From Alviniconcha marisindica (taxonomy: Eukaryota > Mollusca > Gastropoda > Provannidae), in the NCBI GenBank assembly GCA_018857735.1, contig JABMCL010001642.1:1-64000 (forward strand): 64,000 nt of DNA, written 5' to 3'. Position 1 is the first letter of the stretch. The number at the start of each line of letters is the position of its first letter. The notes beneath the pieces were generated by a model that did not search any database, was not told where the DNA came from, and was given only the letters and a program-made list of their open reading frames with translations. This document shows positions 52,201-61,200 of this stretch, piece by piece. The translations under genes were made by a program, and so were the position numbers.

Positions 52201-55200
52201 AAGTACACCCCACCCCCCCCCTTTACTTGGGTTGCACCAGCCTCAGAAAGTACCCCCCCCCCCCCCAATAAATCCAGGCATACTTGGGTTCACCAGCTTC
52301 AGACCCCCCCCACACACACAATCCAGGCATAGTTGGGTTGCACCAGCCTCAGGACACCCCTCCCCCCACCCACCCACCCAAAAAAACAATCCAGGCATAC
52401 TTGGGTTGCACCAGCTTCAGGACGTACCCCCCCCCCCCCATCCAATCAGAATTGCTGAGCCGACTGACCTCCATGCTGTGCAGCAGGGGTTGGACGATCC
52501 AGGCGTACTCGGGCTGCACCAGTCTGAGGGTGTTCATGGCCACCAGGTAGCACTGGGCCTGGCGCTGCAGAGCCTTCACCCCAGACATCTCTCGCCCCAA
52601 CCGCAGTCCGTGCTCGTACATCACGCTGGCCGCTGCACGGGGAGGGAGGCCGTGGTCATCAACTCTATGCCTTGCTAACAGCTCCACCACATGCTCGTTA
52701 CACTGACCATCAACATCAACACCACCAATCAAAATGGTGAATGAAAACTAACCACGAAAAATTGAGAGAAAAAATAACTGTGTAGGCAATGTACATTCAA
52801 AATGGGAAAGTCGGGCATGAATGTGAACCAGCCCGAAATCTGTTTCTGAAAAACAGAACCGTGTTGTTGCTTGGACCAGGGCCCCACCAAAAAACCCACC
52901 CAATCTGTGCGTGTTCACACACTTGGATCTCAAAGTCACCCTTTAGTATTTACACACTTGGATCTCAGTCACCCTTTAGTATTCACATACTAGGATCTCA
53001 AAATCACCCGTTTATTCTGTGCTTCTTTACTCGCAGCTTGGAGCAGCCTTCATGTTTACTGTTGTAAGATCTCCCGGATTCTAAATTTGATGGTTAAAGT
53101 ACTCACAAAAAATGGGGAGCCAAACATATTTTTCAGTTTGGTTAAATTGCAATGCTTTTGTCTTGATCGCAGAATATGTCGTGTGTGCTGTTGTTGTTTT
53201 TGTTTGTCCTCCCCAAATAAGGATAACATTTAAAAAAATTGGAAGGGCACGAAAAAATACCCTTTGAAACTGCAAGACACGGGTGAGCCTAACCCCTAAA
53301 ATGTGAAAAATGGGGAGCCCCACACAGACTGATCTGATACAAACAAATGTCATTACTGTCATACAGAGTTCAAATGCTTTAGTTTAAATCGTCAGTTTTG
53401 AGTTTTTGCCAAACCTGAACACATATCAATGAAAACTCTCCATTCAACAGTCCACACAAAAACCTTCTCCACTCTTTTCCAGGCTTGGAAAAAAAAACAC
53501 CAAAACACAAAGCTCCAGGTGAGTGTTTTTTTTTTAACTCTGAAAGCTGCTGTATTGACTACGAACCAAGACTGCTGTCACGCCCAAGACCTACCTTTGC
53601 GCAGGTTGTTTCTGTAGACGTGGAAGGAGTAAAGGAGGTTGTAGTAGTTGTGGGTTGTCAGATCCACAGAGCGTGCCCGGCTCTCCAAGACTGCAACTAC
53701 CTGGGGAGGAAGCAACTGCTGCTGTACAAGCTCCGCTACTGATCTCCATCTGGCAGGCCTCAGGCATGTACTGTGCTGTGTACACCCACCACACAAAACA
53801 AAGCCTGAACCAACTTCTCTACCCAGCCTGCAGAGCAACCATGATCACCTCGGGACATGCCCAACCGCTCCCCACAACCACAAACCTCTTGCAGTCATGC
53901 AAGACCTGTGCCGTTAAAGTTAAAGGGAAATAACTGTTGGGTAACCCTTGAGCTGGTCAGGCTTTCAATTTTTATTCCAGCAGGTTTCTTCCAGAATTTT
54001 TTGGTACTAAAACCCAACTCGATTTGCTGAATTTCCGGCTTCAGGCCACATGTACTATTGCTCTTGCTAAGACCAGTTTCTCTTCAAGCACTTTACCAGT
54101 ATCTAATCCATCACAACTATGAACACACATCCATTCTTAACAACCCCTCCCCACTCCATCTTGTAACACATGGTACACACACACCTCGTCTTCCAGGTCC
54201 TTGTATGGGAACTCCACCAAGGCCTGCAGCTCCCCTCTCTCACTGAGCACGACGAGCAGCTGGCGCAGGCAGTCCTTGCGGCGCGAGGGGTCGGGGTTGG
54301 CCATCATGGCCGTGAAGGCCTCCTGGTTGTGACCCAACTCCAGTTGCTGCTTGAACACCTTGGACTGCAACGTCGCCTGCAAGCACACCAACAGCCACAC
54401 CAACTGGGGATTAGTCACAGCATGACCAGGAGGGAGAGAGAAACAGAGCTCAGAATGAAAGGCTGTGACTTCAACATCGCCCGCAAGCACGCCAACATCC
54501 ACACCAACAGACTAGTTACAGCAGGAGCGGGGGGGAAGCTCAGAATATAAGAGTGTGACTGCAACATCGCCCGCAATCACACCAACAGACTAGTCACAGC
54601 AGGACCATGGGGAGAGAGACAAAGCATGGAATGAAGGGCTGTGACTGCAACATCGCCTGCAAGCGCACCAACATCCACACCAACAGACTAGTCACAGCAG
54701 GACCACGGGGAGAGAGACAAAGCATGGAATGAAGGGCTGTGACTGCAACATCGCCTGCCACACCAACAGACTAGTCACAGCAGGACCACGGGGAGAAAGA
54801 CAAAGCATGGAATGAAGGGCTGTGACTGCAACATCGCCTGCAAGCGCACCAACATCCACACCAACAGACTAGTCACAGCAGGACCACGGGGAGAGAGACA
54901 AAGCATGGAATGAAGGGCTGTGACTGCAACATTGCCTGCAAGCACACCAACATCCACACCAACAGACTAGTCACAGCAGGACCACGGGGGAGAGACAAAG
55001 CATGGAATGAAGGGCTGTGACTGCAACATCGCCTGCAAGCACACCAACATCCACACCAACAGACTAGTCACAGCAGGACCACGGGGAGAGAGACAAAGCA
55101 TGGAATGAAGGGCTGTGACTGCAACATTGCCTGCAAGCACACCAACAGACTAGTCACAGCAGGACCACGGGGGAGAGGAAAAAAGCTCAGAATGAAAGGC

Positions 55201-58200
55201 TGTGACTGCAACATCGCCCGCAAGCACGCCAACAGATTAGTCACAGCAGGACCAGGGGGGAGAGAAACAAAGCTTGGAATGAAGGGCTGTGACTGCAGCG
55301 TCACCTGCAAGCACACCAACAGCCACTGCAGCAGAAGACTAATCATGATGGAGTTGGGTGGTCACCTGGAAATGTTAGGAACTATCACAGAAGGAACAAG
55401 GGAGAAAGAAGCTTGGAATGAAGGGCTATGACTGCAACGTTGCCCATCAGTATACTAACAGCCGCTGCAGCAGAAAATTAACCCACTTGGCCCCGGACCA
55501 GCCGCTGCCCTTTCGCTACGAAATCCCTTGTGAAGGGAAGTAACTGTGTCAAATGATTCCGGTATACAACTTTAAAAATCAATAATAAACACCAAACGAA
55601 AGTTTCAGCTCACTTCTTATTTTTCCCAGTTTGCGAAAACAGTGTTCTTGTATATCCAACAGGTTTCAATTTTTTTCACTAAAAAATAAAAGCATAAAAA
55701 AAGAAGAAATCCCAAGTCAGAAATATCTGCATGTGAATGTCGGGTTTTGGGGGCCTACGGGGTATCCGACTTAGCAAAATTTTCAGTTTGAATTTCCAAA
55801 GATGAAGCTCCTTAAGTTTGTTAGGGTGCCCACAGTAAGTGACTAAGCCAAATTTGCAGTTCAAATCTCAAAGGACGAAGCTCCGACGCCATTGCTAACA
55901 GTAGGGCATTTGTTTATTTTCAGCCATCTATCATGTGTCCACCTCACAACTTTGGAAATTCACAGCGTCTCTCAAACAAATGACATCGCCGGAAGTAGTA
56001 AACAATTGCGGAAACGAGGCTACAAGTCTCGCGAGAATCCCGTTCCTATTTGCATAAGCCGAGATGCTAGTATGGAGTGTCTACTAGCTGGCTGCTACCG
56101 GGTGGTCTGGGGTTTCGCGGTAAGGAAAAAGAGCGGGTGGTGATGGGCGGTCTGGGGCCAAGTGGGTTAATGATGAAAGGACCACCTAGAAACAGGAACT
56201 TACAGCAGGAACTTACAGCAGGACCAAGCGAGAGAGGCAGAGAATAAAACAAAAACAACAACAAATCTTGGCACGAAGAGCAGTGAAGGAAAACCTAAGG
56301 AACCAACAGAACCAGCCACAAAGCAATTAAGGAAAACCTAAGGAACCAACAGAACCAACCACCAAGCAGTGAAGGAAAACTTCCGGAACCAACAGAACAA
56401 GCCACAAAGCAAGTAAGGCCCTCACCACATTGGGGTCATCATAGTCGGCCAGACAGATGGCCTGGTTCGCCAGGGAGATGACCATGTCGGCCATGCCGTA
56501 CTCCTCAAACTGACTGATGACCTTGAGGTAGTAGGTGATGGTCAGCTGCCGGTGGCTGCCTTCTGCGCCCTGCAGGAGCTTCTGGGCCAGGAAGGTTTCC
56601 GTGGCGATGCCTTCACTGGCGCTAATGAAGCACTGACCAGCTTTGTGAGGCTCACTGCAAACACAAAATGGTGTTATGGCTATGTCTTTGCAACAGTAAC
56701 TGAGTGACTCTCCCAAAAACATTCTAACCAGTTTCATTTACACCCCACCCACCTCTCACCTGATGTAACACAGCATGACAAAACAACACATGGGGCAATG
56801 TAAATGAACACGACTGACAATCTGGATATTCAACCTCTGGTCACTGTGAAAGTCACAACCATCAATCCGCAAGTAAAGGTCAGATTCACTGTTGATGTGA
56901 CGCATACCACTTATTGTCTGAAGAGGACTGGGTGAGAAAAAAAAAAGGAAAGGTTTTTAAATTGGACAGAGACAGAATTCCTTGCAGTAGGTAAACCGTG
57001 AAAGGTTGTTGTTACTTATTACATGTGCAATGTGAAAATCTCCAAAAGCTCTGGACTTTCAACAGAAGTCTGAGAGTTCTGCATCCGTCCTAGTCAGACA
57101 CTGAAAAAAGAACAAAGACAATGAAGCATGAGACGGCGCATCACAAGCAGCACTCACTCGAAGTACAGGTAGGACAGCCCCAGGAAGAACATGGCGGCGG
57201 CATCATTCCAAGTGCACCACGACCGGAGCAAACGCACATACTCCTGCAGAGCCATGTACTGACACGACCCTGCCAGAAATTCTGGGAAAATTGTCTCATC
57301 ACTCAGAGGCCAGCTGAAGCGCAGGTCAAGGAGCAAATCCCCATCAAGTGAAAGCAAAGGTAGGAAGCAAGATTTAAACCTGTTTTAAATTATTGTAACA
57401 TCTCAATTTTTTGTAACAGTTATTTTATGTGCTGTTTTACAAGTACTTGTTTTACATTAGTGTAATTTATTATGCATTATGCAATTGCTTGTATATGATG
57501 TTAGTAAATGTAAATGGTATATAATCATGTACATGTATGTGAACAAGTGCACTGAGGTTGCTCCATGGGGAATAGCGCTATAGAAAATTAATGTATTCTT
57601 ATTATTATTAAGATAACAGCAAGGCTTTTGCTGAAAAATACGAGGGGGTGGGGGCGCTCTGCCCCTTCCATCAACAATCTGCCAATTTTCTCTCTCCATC
57701 AAAGCACATAATTTTGTACACTCTCGAGCTGGAATGAGCCTAGTTTGACCAGTCTTTTGAGCTGAAGGTACACATATATTTAACCCCTTCACTGCCTTGG
57801 CATGTAAAATTTCCGGGCTGCAAGCGCATGGACATCCCTGCAAACAGTCTATTTTTCTGGTTCTGCATCACATCTGCTTTCAATGCTATGCGCTTTGATG
57901 AAAATCTTTTTACATGCCAGCGTGAAAAATAAAATAAAAAGGGTTACGAATTTCGCACTTTTAATGGTCGTTTTCAAGTGACTCCAGGGCAGTGAAGGGG
58001 TTAATGCCAGAAACATTCTGAAAGGTTAAAAAAGAAGAAGTGATTCTTCACAATATCAGCACAAGATACCCAGATTGCTTATCACCTTCAGTTGCTTTCC
58101 ACAAATCACCTGCTTTGCACACCTCCAATGCAACAATGTTTTTCCAAATAGCAACTTGTTTCTTCTTATTGGTCCATTTCATCCCCTCACCCAAACAACA

Positions 58201-61200
58201 TGAAGTCACCGGGAAACAGACTAAACCTTTTCTCTCCAGTTCTGTTCTGTCCAAACCCCACCCTACAAGTTCTCCTACACTGTGCAGCATCTTGGCAAAC
58301 CTGCGTCACAAGCTCACCGACACCAGGAAAACAAGGATACATCAGAGCAGCGATGGAGTGAACGAAGGCCATGAGGTCATGCGACCATGTTGCCTGGGAC
58401 TCACAGTCGGTTGTCATGGCAACCTGCTGTCGGGCCTGGGTGCCTCCCACGCCTTGAATGAAGGCCTCCAGCACGGTGGTGATGGAAGTGGCTGGAACAG
58501 TCAAGTACTCTTTATTCCATCTAAAGGAAAATGGGGTGCCACAACAATGGAAAATACAGGCACAGCAGCTCGTTCACACTGGATCTCTAAATGTTGCACT
58601 CCAAAATTCACATACTTTGAAGACCCACCCCCAGGAGGTGTGTGCATGTGATAAAGCAAGAGCATCTGCATGTTTTTTTATATTCTAGTTTGTTATAGCA
58701 CTTAAATCATCCTGTCAACTGTACAGGGTCACCTTGAAGTGACAGTGACTGTATTGTATCATCTTGTCAACCGTATTTCGCCCTGGTATAACTGCAATGG
58801 TTGACTGGGTGTAAAACACCAAGTTACTACTACTGTCAACCATACAGGGTCACCTTGAAGTAAGCCAGTAACTGTACTGTATCATCCTGTCAACCAGACA
58901 GGGTCACCTTGAAGTGACAGAAACTGTATTGTATCATCCTGTCAACCATACAGGGTCACCTTGAAGTGACAGTAACTGTACTGTCTCATCCTGTCAACCA
59001 TACAAGATCACATTGAAGTGACAGTAACTGTATTGTCTCATCCTGTCAACCATACAGGGTCACCTTGAAGTGACAGTAACTGTATTGTATCATCCTGTCA
59101 ACCATACAGGGTCACCTTGAAGTGACAGTAACTGTATTGTATCATCCTGTCACCCATACAGGGTCACCGTGAAGTGACAGTAACTGTATTGCATCATCCT
59201 GTCAACCAGACAGGATCACCTTGAAGTGACAGTAACGGTATTGTCTCATCCTGTCAACCATACAGGGTCACCTTGAAGTGACAGTAACTGTATTGTCTCA
59301 TCCTGTCAACCATACAGGGTCACCTTGAAGTGACAGTAACTGTATTGTCTCATCCTGTCAACCATACAGGGTCACCTTGAAGTGACAGTAACTGTATTGT
59401 CTCATCCTGTCAACCATACAGGGTCACCTTGAAGTGACAGTAACTGTATTGTCTCATCCTGTCAACCATACAGGGTCACCTCAAAGCGATAATAACTGGA
59501 CTGTATCATCTTGTCAACCATACAGGGTCACCTTGAAGTGACAGTAACTGTACTGTATCATCCTGTCAATTGCACGGGGTCACCTTGAAGTGAGACAGAC
59601 AGTACCTGTATTGCATCATCCTGTCAACCATACAGGGTCACCTTGAAGTGACAGTAACTGTATTGTATCATCCTGTCAATTGCACAGGGTCACCTTGAAG
59701 TGAGACAGACAGTACCTGTATTGCATCATCCTGTCAACTGTACAGGGTCACCTTGAAGTGAGACAGACAGTAACTGTATTGCATCATCCTGTCAACTGTA
59801 CAGGGTCACCTTGAAGTGAGACAGTACTGTATTGCATCATCCTGTCAATCGTATAGGGTCATCTTAAGTGAGACAGTAACTGTATCATCCTGTCTACCGT
59901 ACAGGGTCACCTTGAAGTGAGACAGTAACTGTATCATCCTGTCAACCAGGTTGTATGTATCATCCTGTCACCTGCCCAGGTTTTCACCTTCAAGTGTGCA
60001 GCCTTTTCATACAGGAGTGCTGTAACAGCAATGAATTAACAATCAAGTGGAGTCTGAAGGAAGCAGTTACCTTGTTTAGTGGCTGGAAACCCCCCACACT
60101 CACTGAGTTCCAGACTGGCAAGACGTCGCATGTTGCTGTCTCTGAAACACCAGTCAAAAGCCAGACATTACTGCAAGCTCCATCCCAAACCCTCCCAGGA
60201 GTATACTGAGAAGGCATTTGAAATGTTCTGGAAGGCATACATGGCTCTGAAGGTGTTCTGGAACATTAAATGAAAACAACAACAACAAAATCCAGGGAAT
60301 TGCCAATGTTTGCACCAGACATTTTTCAAACTGGTGTAACATCTATAAGGTGGTGAGAGTGGTTTACAGAAACTGGTCAATTACTGAAACCGGTCAGATA
60401 CATGGCTGTCTATATTAGAGCTCTACTAGCAAAAACACCCTGCTCCCTTTCCCGTCTAGAATACACACACACACATACAGCACGGCACACACACTCTGTG
60501 CTTCTTCTGGTTTGTTTTGAGAACTGGGTAAACAAAAAAACAGCAGGTATGTCTGACTGACTGCTGATTTTTTTGCCCAATATATGCTGATCTTAACGGG
60601 TAAAATACCTGAAATTACCAGTTAACACGAACCCTGATTGTGATGAATCAAAAACAGCACTCCACCCTGTGTTTTCATGTGAGTTGGAGACATCTATCTC
60701 ACCTGCAAACACCATCCTTGCATCCGGGCTTTATACAAGCCTACTGAGACTAAATTCCAAGTCATTTTCAGGACAAAATATTTTCTTCAAGGGCCTTGGT
60801 ATTTCACAAATGGTATGTTGCCCTGTGGGCATCGCATTGTCACACCATTCATGAACTCATTCAAAGTGCAGAACAAATGACTGTTGGGAACTGAGTCAAG
60901 GCTGCAGTTTCACCCTGTACACTGAATTATCACTGCATCCATGCACTGGAGTGATGTGCCACTTGATGCAAAAAGTTCCCAATGAGTTAACCACTAAAGC
61001 CCACACAAATATTTTGGAGGCCTTTACATCTTTGGTTTGAATCTCTTTGGTCATGCCGTCTAACTCTGAATGTTGGTCTTGCAGTGAAAGTGTTTTCTGG
61101 GTCTTGGCCTGAAAGTTCTCTCCTCAAATTTATCTTTTCCAACGCTCTCAGGACCTGTCCAAACCCCTTTATGTAGAACCAGGGATGCAAACCAACTACG

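Noticed and set aside
57300..57357. Longer 5' extension of NUP160 exon g (LSLDGDLLLDLRFSWPLSD)
   Set aside because: Although open, it contains the acceptor TTTTCCCAG at 57282; starting there gives correct phase and aligns FPGV-EFLAGSCQY with the family.
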